DNA from: Christensenella sp. UBA7102
Lineage (GTDB): Bacteria > Bacillota > Clostridia > Christensenellales > UBA1750
DNA: 19,974 nucleotides
Direction of reading: 5' to 3'
Assembly: GCA_002492415.1 (NCBI GenBank)
Contig: DKYK01000008.1
Location: 634 to 20,607 of the forward strand
Shown here: positions 7,032 through 14,159 of the stretch, piece by piece
Layout: each line of letters starts with the position of its first letter
How positions within the stretch are numbered: the first letter of the stretch is position 1
Notes under the pieces: generated by a model
What the model saw: the letters and a program-made list of their open reading frames with translations, nothing else
Database searches by the model: none
What the model was told of the DNA's origin: nothing
Position numbers and translations under genes: made by a program

Positions 7032-7901
7032 ATGTCGTTTGCCATCGTGACCGATTCATCCTGCAATCTGCCCAATTCCGTCATCGACCGGTATGATCTC
7101 CACATCGTCTCACTGGAGTTCCTGGTAGAAGGCAAGCCGTACCACAGTTACATCAAGGGCGAGGAAAACGATCTGAAGCGCTTCTATACCATGATGCGCA
7201 ATAAAGAAAGCATCACCACCTCTGCGGCCACGGCGCAGGCGTGGATGGACGTCATGGAGCCGCTGCTCAAGGATGGGCAGGATGTGCTGGCCATCGCGTT
7301 CTCCTCGGCGCTGTCCATCACGGCGCAGGAGGCGAAAAAGGCTTGCGAGACGCTGCAGAAGCAATATCCCGAGCGCAAGGTGCTGTGCGTGGATTCGCTC
7401 TGCGCATCGCTGGGCGAGGGATTGTTCGTCACTTATGCCTGCCAGAGCCGCGAGGCGGGGAAGGACATCGCCGCCACCTTCGAATGGCTGGAGGAGAACA
7501 AGCTGCATCTGTGCCACTGGTTTACCGTGGATGATCTCTTCTTCCTCAAGCGGGGAGGCCGCGTATCCGCCGCCACTGCGGTGTTGGGCACCATGCTGGG
7601 CATCAAGCCCGTATTGCATGTCGACGACCTGGGCCGCCTCATCAACGTGTCCAAAACGCGCGGCCGCAAGGGCTCGCTCGACGCGCTGGTGGACCGCATG
7701 GCGCAGTCCGCCATCCATCCCGAGAAGCAGACCATCTACATCTCCCACGGCGACTGCGAAGAGGATGCGGAGTATGTCGCCCAGCAATGCCGCGAGCGCC
7801 TGCACGTCAAGGACGTGCTCATCCACTACATCGATCCCGTCATCGGCGCGCACTCCGGCCCCGGCACCGTCGCGCTGTTTTTCTACGGCGAACAGCGCTG
7901 A
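7032..7901 (+). CDS. DegV family protein (FakB-like fatty acid-binding protein)
   Basis: DegV/FakB proteins bind one fatty acid and present it to the kinase FakA for phosphorylation and entry into phospholipid synthesis. This 289-residue protein has the family landmarks: ITDSS-like VTDSSCNLP at the N terminus, the head-group loop TSAAT (usual form TSQPS or TSAPS), SSALSITAQ, the loop GGRVSAATAVLGTMLGIKPVL, and the C-terminal HSGPGTVALFF. The ATG at 7032 follows GGGAGG at 7018-7023. No fakA is in the window. A second DegV domain is encoded at 16314-17147; the pocket loops differ (TSAAT here, TSQTT there), which could mean different acyl-chain preference, as for FakB1 and FakB2. The divergent DUF1836 gene could be its regulator. 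Confidence 0.92.
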   Translation: MSFAIVTDSSCNLPNSVIDRYDLHIVSLEFLVEGKPYHSYIKGEENDLKRFYTMMRNKESITTSAATAQAWMDVMEPLLKDGQDVLAIAFSSALSITAQEAKKACETLQKQYPERKVLCVDSLCASLGEGLFVTYACQSREAGKDIAATFEWLEENKLHLCHWFTVDDLFFLKRGGRVSAATAVLGTMLGIKPVLHVDDLGRLINVSKTRGRKGSLDALVDRMAQSAIHPEKQTIYISHGDCEEDAEYVAQQCRERLHVKDVLIHYIDPVIGAHSGPGTVALFFYGEQR

Positions 7902-7967
7902 CCTCGCTTGGGGAAAGGCGCCTTGCGTTTCAATCGGTCGATTCCCCCTATATCAAACAGTCCGTGG

Positions 7968-8000
7968 CCGGCGCTTGATGGCGCCGGTCTCTTTCTTTCT
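7968..8000 (+). terminator. Probable terminator after the first degV gene
   Basis: A 7-bp GC-rich stem, CCGGCGC (7968-7974) with GCGCCGG (7981-7987), a 6-base loop and a pyrimidine tract, TCTCTTTCTTTCTCT. The T run is broken by C, so efficiency is uncertain. In the remaining gap to 8107 I see no gene or other clear element. Confidence 0.55.
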
Positions 8001-8107
8001 CTGGCGGGGGCGCCTAATGCGCGCGCAAAGGAAGGGCGGCACGCCGTCGGCGCTATGCGGCCCAGTGTAAAGGCCGTCCCGATGCGGCGACCGCCGGGTT
8101 CGCCCGC

Positions 8108-8136
8108 TTGACAGGGGACCCTTGTTTTGCTAAACT
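8108..8136 (+). promoter_or_regulatory. Strong promoter of the GHL6-like hydrolase gene
   Basis: A perfect TTGACA (8108-8113), a 17-bp spacer and an extended -10, TGC-TAAACT (-10 at 8131-8136). Transcription would start near 8143, leaving an untranslated leader of about 118 bases. Confidence 0.85.
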
Positions 8137-8156
8137 GAAGCCCAAAAGGGGAACGC

Positions 8157-8212
8157 GGTTCGGCCAATAGAAACAGGTTTTTACGCGCTGTAAAAATGGA
8201 ATCAACCGAACC
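8157..8212 (+). promoter_or_regulatory. Nested inverted repeats in the hydrolase leader
   Basis: GGTTCGG (8157-8163) pairs with CCGAACC (8206-8212). Inside it, TTTTTAC (8178-8184) pairs with GTAAAAA (8190-8196) around a GCGCT centre. The inner 19-bp palindrome looks like an operator of the size used by LacI- or GntR-type sugar regulators, about 35 bp after the predicted transcription start; alternatively the whole block folds in the mRNA. No regulator gene is adjacent. The hydrolase Shine-Dalgarno AAGGGG (8247-8252) lies outside the structure. Confidence 0.45.
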
Positions 8213-8260
8213 AGCGGACAGTAAGAGAGGATTCCGATAAAGAAAAAAGGGGAAAAAGAC

Positions 8261-10390
8261 ATGGCAGAGCAGAAATGGGTTGAAACGACGCACCGCTGGT
8301 GCCAGACCAACCTGACGGAGATCGACGCCGCGGTCTGCGACATCGACTTCTGGAAGCGGTATTGGCGGGAGAACCACATTCAGGGCATCATCGTCAACGC
8401 GGGAGGCATCGTCGCCTATTACCCCAGCCGCTTTCCGCTGCAGTACCGCTCCCGCTATCTCGGGGATCGGGATCTGCTGCGGGAATTTACCGACGCCGCG
8501 CGGGAGATGGGCCTGCGGGTCGTGGCGCGCATGGACATCAACCGCGCCACACAGGAATTCGTCGACGCGCGGCCGGAGTGGTTCGCTCGGGACCGGGGCG
8601 GCGCGCCGTATGCCGCGGGCGGCCGGTTACTCTCCTGCGTAAACTCCGGCTACTACACGGAATACATTCCGCAGCTGCTGCAGGAGATACTGACCGCCTA
8701 TCATCCGGACGGAATCACGGACAACTCCTGGCAGGGCCCGTCCGCCAAACAGATCTGCTACTGCGATACCTGCCGTGAAAAGTTCCGCAGGGATACGGGG
8801 CTGGACTTGCCGCAGGCGCCGGATTGGAGCGATAAGACCTATAAAGTCTGGATTGAGTGGAGCTTCCGCTCCCGGCTGGAAAATTGGGAGCGGTTCAACG
8901 CTGTGACCAGGGAGTTCGGCGGCGAGGATTGCCTCTGGGCGGGCATGGTCAATGCCAACCCCGTCTCCGCGCACTGCGCGCTCTACGACCTCAAGGAGAT
9001 TGGCGCGCGCTCGCCCCTGCTCTTTACCGACCACCAGTCCCGCGACGAGCTCAACGGCTTTGAACAGAACAGCCTCAACGGCATGCTGCTCCACTCCTTG
9101 GCCGGATGGGACGCCGTCATCCCCGAGAGCATGGCCAACTACGTCCGCGGCGTACAGACCTTCCGCCGCGCCGCCAATCCCCGGCTTGAGATGCGCAAGT
9201 GGATGCAGGAGGGCATGGCGGGGGGCATTTCACCCTGGATGCACTTCATCGGCGCGCGCCAGGAGGACCGGCGCCAGTTCGGCAACGGCCGTTCCCTGCT
9301 TGAGTGGCACAGGCAGAACGAGGACGCGCTCTACCACCGCACCCCCGTGGCGAACGTGGGCCTGGTGTGGAGCCAGCGCAACGTCAGCTTCTACGGCCAG
9401 GACGAGAGCAAGACGCTCTGCGCCGAGCCCTGGCGGGGGTTCACCCGCGCGCTGACCCGCGCACGGATCCCCGCGCTCCCGCTCCACGCGGACCACATCA
9501 CCCGCTACGCTCCGGGCCTTGCGGTGCTGATCCTGCCCGAGCTTGCGGCGATGTCGGATGAACAGATCCATGCGGTCGAGGACTTTGTCCGGCGCGGCGG
9601 CAGCGTGGTCTACACCGGCGCCACGGGCATGCTGGATGAGTGGGGAGAAGCGCGCAGCCGCTTTCCTCTGGACGAACTGTTTGGGATTTGTCGCCGCGAC
9701 GCGGCCCCCCTGCGCGAGCAGCGGCGAGCCTGCGAGAGCTGGGAGCAGTACGCCCTGCACACCTACCTGCGCCTTCAGACGCCGGAGCACCCGATGCTCC
9801 GCGGCTTTGCGGAGACGGACATCCTGCCCTTTGGCGGGGAGTTCTACGAGGTTTCGTCCAACCGGTTGGAAACGCTGGCGACCTTCGTTCCCGCCTTCCC
9901 GATCTATCCGCCGGAGACCAGCTTCATGAATCCAGAACAGACGGACAGCGGCCGTCCGCTGATCCTGGCAGGAGAGACCGGCTATGGCGGAAGGGTGGTC
10001 TATTTCGCCGGAGACATCGACAGGCGGTACTGCCAGTACAACCTGGTCGATCACGGTGATCTGCTGGAGCAGGCGGTGCGCTGGGCGCTGGGCGGGCAGG
10101 AGCTGCTGCGCGTGCAGGGCAAGGGCTATGTGGACTGCCGGCTCTACCGCCAGGCGGGGCGCTTCCTGCTGCATATGGTCAATCTCTCCGGCGCGAACCG
10201 GAACCCCGGATTCCTGGAGGAGGAGTACGATGTGGGCCCGCTCCGCATTTCGATCCGCGCGCAGGAATTCCCCGTGGAACGCGCAGCGCTGCGCGTCGGC
10301 GGGGGGAGCGTCCCCGTGCGGCGCGAGGGGGACTGGTTTGTCCTGACGCTCGACCGCCTCGAGAGCCATGAACTCATCGTACTGGAATAA
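8261..10390 (+). CDS. GHL6-like glycoside hydrolase with beta-galactosidase-type trimerisation domain
   Basis: Putative cytoplasmic glycosidase; there is no signal peptide or membrane segment in 709 residues. The first half (about 1-350) looks like a TIM barrel of the hypothetical glycosyl hydrolase 6 type, related to GH42: QGIIVNAGGIVAYYPSRF, GLRVVARMD, then HPDGITDNSW with Asp150 and Asp154, followed by a cysteine cluster CYCDTC (Cys166, Cys168, Cys171). Residues of about 350-600 resemble the GH42 trimerisation domain (ALTRARIPALPLHADHI, VLILPELAAMSDEQIHAVEDFVRRGGSVVYTG). A short beta domain ends the protein. The Shine-Dalgarno is AAGGGG at 8247. It is a monocistronic unit between its own promoter and terminators. 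Arg CGG codons look more frequent here than in neighbouring genes, a possible hint of transfer. Substrate and catalytic residues cannot be assigned; an activity on galactosides, fucosides or mannosides is possible. Confidence 0.72.
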   Translation: MAEQKWVETTHRWCQTNLTEIDAAVCDIDFWKRYWRENHIQGIIVNAGGIVAYYPSRFPLQYRSRYLGDRDLLREFTDAAREMGLRVVARMDINRATQEFVDARPEWFARDRGGAPYAAGGRLLSCVNSGYYTEYIPQLLQEILTAYHPDGITDNSWQGPSAKQICYCDTCREKFRRDTGLDLPQAPDWSDKTYKVWIEWSFRSRLENWERFNAVTREFGGEDCLWAGMVNANPVSAHCALYDLKEIGARSPLLFTDHQSRDELNGFEQNSLNGMLLHSLAGWDAVIPESMANYVRGVQTFRRAANPRLEMRKWMQEGMAGGISPWMHFIGARQEDRRQFGNGRSLLEWHRQNEDALYHRTPVANVGLVWSQRNVSFYGQDESKTLCAEPWRGFTRALTRARIPALPLHADHITRYAPGLAVLILPELAAMSDEQIHAVEDFVRRGGSVVYTGATGMLDEWGEARSRFPLDELFGICRRDAAPLREQRRACESWEQYALHTYLRLQTPEHPMLRGFAETDILPFGGEFYEVSSNRLETLATFVPAFPIYPPETSFMNPEQTDSGRPLILAGETGYGGRVVYFAGDIDRRYCQYNLVDHGDLLEQAVRWALGGQELLRVQGKGYVDCRLYRQAGRFLLHMVNLSGANRNPGFLEEEYDVGPLRISIRAQEFPVERAALRVGGGSVPVRREGDWFVLTLDRLESHELIVLE

Positions 10391-10468
10391 GCATGCCGGG
10401 CAGAGCGAAGAGCGGAAGAACCCGGTGGAAACGTCGAGGTCTTCCATCCGCAGGCGGGGGAGTATGCT

Positions 10469-10561
10469 CCGCTGAAGAGCGGCTTTTTGCACATCAGGGC
10501 AACAAAGCCCGATGCAGAACAATTCGCGTGCGGCAGGGCCGTGCGCGAATTGTTCTGTTTT
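10469..10561 (+). terminator. Two terminator-like hairpins after the GHL6-like gene
   Basis: The first is a 5-bp hairpin, CCGCT-GAAG-AGCGG (10469-10482), followed by C and TTTTT (10484-10488). The second is much stronger: AGAACAATTCGCG (10516-10528) pairs perfectly with CGCGAATTGTTCT (10544-10556), with a further GGC/GCC pairing inside, followed by GTTTT. Together they should end the hydrolase transcript before the converging tRNA unit. Confidence 0.75.
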
Positions 10562-10566
10562 GGGAC

Positions 10567-10606
10567 AAAAAAACATCACCCAGCTTCTATCAAAAACCGG
10601 GTGATG
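10567..10606 (-). terminator. Terminator of the tRNA-Ser transcript
   Basis: On the minus strand an 8-bp stem (CATCACCC with GGGTGATG, arms 10574-10581 and 10599-10606) and a 17-base loop are followed by seven T (complement of 10567-10573). It begins 4 bases after the CCA end of tRNA-Ser(GCU). Confidence 0.9.
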
Positions 10607-10609
10607 ATG

Positions 10610-10700
10610 TGGCGGAGAAGCCGGGATTTGAACCCGGGCGCCGGTATCCCGACCTACTCCCTTAGCAGGGGAGCCCCTTCGGCCTCTTGGGTACTTCTCC
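10610..10700 (-). tRNA. tRNA-Ser (anticodon GCU)
   Basis: A complete 91-base tRNA with encoded CCA. The acceptor GGAGAAG pairs with CTTCTCC, the discriminator is G, the anticodon stem CTCCC/GGGAG holds loop CTGCTAA with anticodon GCT, and the T arm is CCGGG-TTCAAAT-CCCGG. The long variable arm is as expected for a serine tRNA. It reads AGC and AGU codons. Confidence 0.96.
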
Positions 10701-10723
10701 AACATGCGGTCGTCCACAGGGAA

Positions 10724-10812
10724 TGGCGGAGAGAGAGGGATTCGAACCCCCGGTGCCTTGCAGCATCACTGGTTTTCAAGACCAGCTCCATAAACCACTC
10801 GAACATCTCTCC
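10724..10812 (-). tRNA. tRNA-Ser (anticodon UGA)
   Basis: An 89-base tRNA with encoded CCA. The acceptor GGAGAGA pairs with TCTCTCC, the discriminator is G, the anticodon stem CTGGT/ACCAG holds loop CTTGAAA with anticodon TGA, the variable arm is long, and the T arm is GGGGG-TTCGAAT-CCCTC with one G-U pair. It reads UCN-box serine codons. It is transcribed first, 23 bases ahead of tRNA-Ser(GCU). Confidence 0.96.
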
Positions 10813-10863
10813 GCGTGTAGGAATATGGTCCATCCCAATCGCCGCACGACCTGCGACTTATTC

Positions 10864-10892
10864 AGTATAACAGGTTGCAAGGGGAAAGTCAA
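10864..10892 (-). promoter_or_regulatory. Promoter of the tRNA-Ser pair
   Basis: On the minus strand: TTGACT (10887-10892), a 17-bp spacer and TATACT (10864-10869), preceded by TGT. This is near-consensus, as expected for a stable RNA unit, and lies 52 bases upstream of the first tRNA. Confidence 0.9.
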
Positions 10893-10943
10893 GAGGTCAA
10901 ACCCGCGCGCAGACGTGTTTTTTGCAGCGGGCCGCAAGAGCGG

Positions 10944-10972
10944 TTGAAATGGAGGGTTGGGTTTGCTATACT
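10944..10972 (+). promoter_or_regulatory. Promoter of the GH2 gene
   Basis: TTGAAA (10944-10949), a 17-bp spacer and an extended -10, TGC-TATACT (-10 at 10967-10972). Its -35 is 51 bp from the divergent tRNA promoter. Confidence 0.85.
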
Positions 10973-11015
10973 TAGAAGGGTGGTTTTCTACAAAATCGAG
11001 TCAGGAGGTCTGCCC

Positions 11016-14000
11016 ATGAACGGCTATACGGACTTTCATCATACGCCAGACTATCGAACGCCCGAGGTGACGGGCATTTCACGGCTGCCTGCGCACACGC
11101 GGTGGGGAGCGTTTTCATCGGTGCGCGAGGCGCTGCGCGGCAGCGTGTACGATTCATCCAACATACTGATGCTCAACGGCGCCTACCGCTTTCGGCTGTA
11201 TCCGCGGCCCGAAGAGGCGGAGCCCTTCTGGCAGGAGAGCTTTGACGACAGCGCGTTCGACGAGATCGACGTGCCCGGCAACTGGGAGATCCAGGGCCAT
11301 GACCTTCCTGTGTACACCAATACCGTCTATCCCTGGCTGGACCGCACCCAGGATTGCTATATCCGGCCCCGGGCGGGCGGCCCGCTCGAGCCCAATGCGC
11401 CCGTCATTCCCGACGATAACCCGACGGGCTGCTACGCGCGCACGTTCAACCTGCCCGTCCGCTTTGAAGGACGCCGGCTCGTGCTGCGCTTTGAGGGGGC
11501 GGAGACCGCCTATTACGTCTGGCTCAACGGCCAGTGCGTCGGCTTTGCCAAGGACAGCAAGCTGCCCAGCGAGTTTGACGTCACGGCTCAGGCGCGCCCC
11601 GGCCTCAACCGCCTGTGCGTCCAGGTCATGCACTTTGCCGATTCCAGTTACCTGGAAGACCAGGATTATTGGTATCTCTCGGGCATCTACCGCAATGTGA
11701 TGCTCATCTCCAAGCCCTTCCTCTGTATCGAGGACTACAAGATTACGGCGATCCCCGACCTGCATCACCTGACGGGCGAGGTCACCTGCGACATCACGGT
11801 CAGCCGCAAGCCGGGCTTTGCGGACTGCGGCGTGCGCATGACCATTTACGACCGGAACGGTGAGAAAGTGGGGGCGGGCCGCGGCCAGGTGATGCCGCGC
11901 GCCGAATATCGCACCGACACGGCGCCCACGGCCAACACCGGCAGAATCAAGGCGCATGTGGACCGCGTGGAGCTTTGGACGACGGAGACTCCTGCGCTGT
12001 ATCGCGCGGTGTTGGAGCTGACGGACAAGGCGGGCAAGGTGCTGGACACCGAAGCCTGCTCCATCGGCTTTAAGACCGTGGAGGTCAAGGACGGCGTGGT
12101 GCTGCTCAACGGCAAGCGCCTCATCGTGCGCGGCGTCAACCGGCACGAGCACTGCTGGGAGGGCGGCCGCACCGTTTCCCGCGCGCATATGCTGGAGGAG
12201 ATCCGCCAGATGAAGCGCATGAACATCAACTCCGTGCGCACCTGTCATTATCCGGACAGTCCCGACTGGTATGAGCTGTGCGATGAGTACGGCATCCTGC
12301 TGGTGTGCGAGTGCGACATCGAGACGCACGGCGTCGCCGGGCAGCTCACGCACGACCCCAGCTGGGCGCCCATGTTCGTGGAGCGCGCGATGCGCATGGC
12401 GTGCAATTACAAAAACCATGTCTCCATCTACTCCTGGTCGCTGGGCAATGAAAGCGGCACGGGCGCCAACCACGCCGCGATGTACGGCTTCATCAAGGAA
12501 TACGATCATACGCGGCTGTGCCAGTATGAGGCGGGCGCCCCGGGCAAAAACATCTCCGACGTGCGCGGCAATATGTACGCCACCTGCGAGGGCATCCTGG
12601 GCATGCTCGCCGATCCGCAGGACGACCGCCCCATCATATTGGTGGAGTATCTGTACCAGATCAGCAATTCGGGCGGCGGCATGTGGAAATTCAACGAGCT
12701 GCTCGAGCGCTTTCCCCGCTTCCAGGGCGGCTATGTGTGGGATTGGCAGGACAAGTCCCTGGTGGGCCGCACGCAGGACGGCGCGCGCTTCTTTGCCTAC
12801 GGCGGAGACTTTGGCGAGGAGATGCACGACGACAACTGCCCTTATTTCATGACCAACAACGGCGTGGTCATGCCGGATCTGACCTGGAAGCCCGTGGCCC
12901 GCGAGCTCAAGGAGGGATACTGCCCGGTGCGCATCTTCCCGCGTCCGCGCAGGTCCGCGTGGGACAATGTGCCGCCCTATGGCATGGCGGTGGTCATCAA
13001 CCGCGATCCTGTGCACGACCTGTCCGCGTACCGCTTCGTTGGCAGGCTGCTGGAAAACGGCGTCGTGGTCAAGGAAAAGGAGCTGGACTTCCCCGCGCTG
13101 CGCCCGCTGGAGCGCGCCGAGGTGGATATCGAACTTCCCTGCGCCAAAAAGCCCGGTTGCCGCTATGATCTCAACATCGAGATCCGCCGCCGTGCGAGCA
13201 CCTTCTTTGCCGATGCCGACGCCCTGGTCGGCCTGGTCCAGCTGCCGCAGGAACCCGGCGCCGCCGCCCTGCCCGCGCAGGCGCCCGCCGTCGCCGCAGA
13301 CAGCCCGCAGCTCACCTTTGACGAGAAAACCGGCCATCTGACGCGCATCGAGAAGAACGGCGTCGTCTACCTGGATGGGCCCGTCGCCGCCTGCTTCGAC
13401 CGTCCCATCAGCGGCCTGGACTGCATCCCCGGCTGGGGCTGGGAGCCCGTGTTTGCCCCCGCCCGCGCGCTGGAGGAAAGGCTGCTGTCCTTCGCTCGTT
13501 TCGATGCCGAGCAGGGCCCTGTCTGGGTCGCAAAATACGCCTATACCTCGGACTACGCCATCAGCGCGGACGTCGCCTACGCGCTGCAGGGCGGCACGCT
13601 GCGTGTCGACGCGCACTTTGACGTGGATCCCGGCTTCCGCGCCCTGCCCCGCGTGGGTTTGGAGCTGCGGCTGCCCGCAGGCTTTGAGTCGCTGACCTAC
13701 CTTGGCCACGGCCCCAACGAGAGCTACTGCGACCGCCTGCTCAGCGCTCCCTTCGGGCGCTACGAGAGCACGGTTTCCGCCGAACACTTTGCGTTCAATC
13801 CCCCCAGCGAGAACGGCGGCCACGAGGGCGCGCGTCTGATCGAGCTGAAAAACGCCCGGGGCGCTGCTCTCGTCATCCGTCCGCAGCAGGATGTGCACTT
13901 TGACGTGCGCCATAACTCCATCGCCGATTACGCGGCGGCCGCGCATGAGCACGAGCTGCCCCGCCGCGAGCAGACCTGGCTGCACATCGACGCCGCCCAT

Positions 14001-14102
14001 GCGCCCATCGGCGGCGATATGGCCTGGTCCACCGGCGTTGACCGCCGCCAGATGCCCGCAGGCGGCGCTTACCACCTCCGCTTTGACATCGAGCTGCGCT
14101 AA
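11016..14102 (+). CDS. LacZ-type GH2 beta-galactosidase-like enzyme
   Basis: A 1028-residue cytoplasmic glycosidase, close in length to E. coli LacZ (1023). ATG at 11016 follows AGGAGG (11003-11008); the frame is open further upstream but that part overlaps the promoter. Order: jelly-roll sugar-binding domain (about 40-235, with LEDQDYWYLSGIYR), Ig-like domain, TIM barrel (about 345-640), a second Ig-like domain and the LacZ small-chain domain (about 770-1028, with GHGPNESYCDR and HAPIGGDMAWS). LacZ catalytic landmarks are present: GVNRHEH, RTCHYPDSPDWY, DIETHG, acid/base Glu479 in SLGNESG and nucleophile Glu544 in LVEYLYQ. LacZ has EYAH at the nucleophile, where His540 contacts the galactose 6-hydroxyl; here that position is Tyr547. 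The substrate may therefore not be an ordinary beta-galactoside; an arabinoside lacking that group is one speculation. No permease lies alongside. Confidence 0.9.
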   Translation: MNGYTDFHHTPDYRTPEVTGISRLPAHTRWGAFSSVREALRGSVYDSSNILMLNGAYRFRLYPRPEEAEPFWQESFDDSAFDEIDVPGNWEIQGHDLPVYTNTVYPWLDRTQDCYIRPRAGGPLEPNAPVIPDDNPTGCYARTFNLPVRFEGRRLVLRFEGAETAYYVWLNGQCVGFAKDSKLPSEFDVTAQARPGLNRLCVQVMHFADSSYLEDQDYWYLSGIYRNVMLISKPFLCIEDYKITAIPDLHHLTGEVTCDITVSRKPGFADCGVRMTIYDRNGEKVGAGRGQVMPRAEYRTDTAPTANTGRIKAHVDRVELWTTETPALYRAVLELTDKAGKVLDTEACSIGFKTVEVKDGVVLLNGKRLIVRGVNRHEHCWEGGRTVSRAHMLEEIRQMKRMNINSVRTCHYPDSPDWYELCDEYGILLVCECDIETHGVAGQLTHDPSWAPMFVERAMRMACNYKNHVSIYSWSLGNESGTGANHAAMYGFIKEYDHTRLCQYEAGAPGKNISDVRGNMYATCEGILGMLADPQDDRPIILVEYLYQISNSGGGMWKFNELLERFPRFQGGYVWDWQDKSLVGRTQDGARFFAYGGDFGEEMHDDNCPYFMTNNGVVMPDLTWKPVARELKEGYCPVRIFPRPRRSAWDNVPPYGMAVVINRDPVHDLSAYRFVGRLLENGVVVKEKELDFPALRPLERAEVDIELPCAKKPGCRYDLNIEIRRRASTFFADADALVGLVQLPQEPGAAALPAQAPAVAADSPQLTFDEKTGHLTRIEKNGVVYLDGPVAACFDRPISGLDCIPGWGWEPVFAPARALEERLLSFARFDAEQGPVWVAKYAYTSDYAISADVAYALQGGTLRVDAHFDVDPGFRALPRVGLELRLPAGFESLTYLGHGPNESYCDRLLSAPFGRYESTVSAEHFAFNPPSENGGHEGARLIELKNARGAALVIRPQQDVHFDVRHNSIADYAAAAHEHELPRREQTWLHIDAAHAPIGGDMAWSTGVDRRQMPAGGAYHLRFDIELR

Positions 14103-14106
14103 ACCT

Positions 14107-14145
14107 AAAAAACATCCCGCCCTTCCCATTTCGGAAAGGCGGGAT
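14107..14145 (-). terminator. Terminator between the GH2 and zinc-ribbon genes, best on the minus strand
   Basis: ATCCCGCC (14114-14121) pairs with GGCGGGAT (14138-14145), extended by TTCC/GGAA inside. On the minus strand it is followed by G and TTTTTT (complement of 14107-14112), ending the three-gene minus-strand unit. On the plus strand the tail is weak (ATCTTTA), so it would serve the GH2 gene only partly. Confidence 0.85.
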
Positions 14146-14159
14146 ATCTTTATGACCGG

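Noticed and set aside
8001..8107. GC-rich stretch before the hydrolase promoter as a possible small gene or RNA
   Set aside because: No start with a ribosome site, no promoter and no convincing conserved structure visible.
10391..10609. In-frame continuation after the GHL6-like stop codon, suggesting read-through or a broken longer gene
   Set aside because: The frame stays open through the terminators and even through both tRNA genes, so openness is due to base composition. The protein ends naturally in a beta strand.
10610..10812. tRNA-Ser genes as an integration site for a mobile element
   Set aside because: No integrase, no direct repeat of a tRNA 3' end and no phage-like genes are seen in the window.
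10875..11015. Upstream extension of the GH2 reading frame
   Set aside because: It would start inside the tRNA promoter and cross the GH2 promoter. ATG at 11016 has an AGGAGG site at the right distance and begins a normal GH2 N terminus.
11154..14129. Open frame of 991 codons antisense to the GH2 gene
   Set aside because: The length is striking, but it exactly shadows a LacZ-type gene, has no motif and runs over the terminator region.
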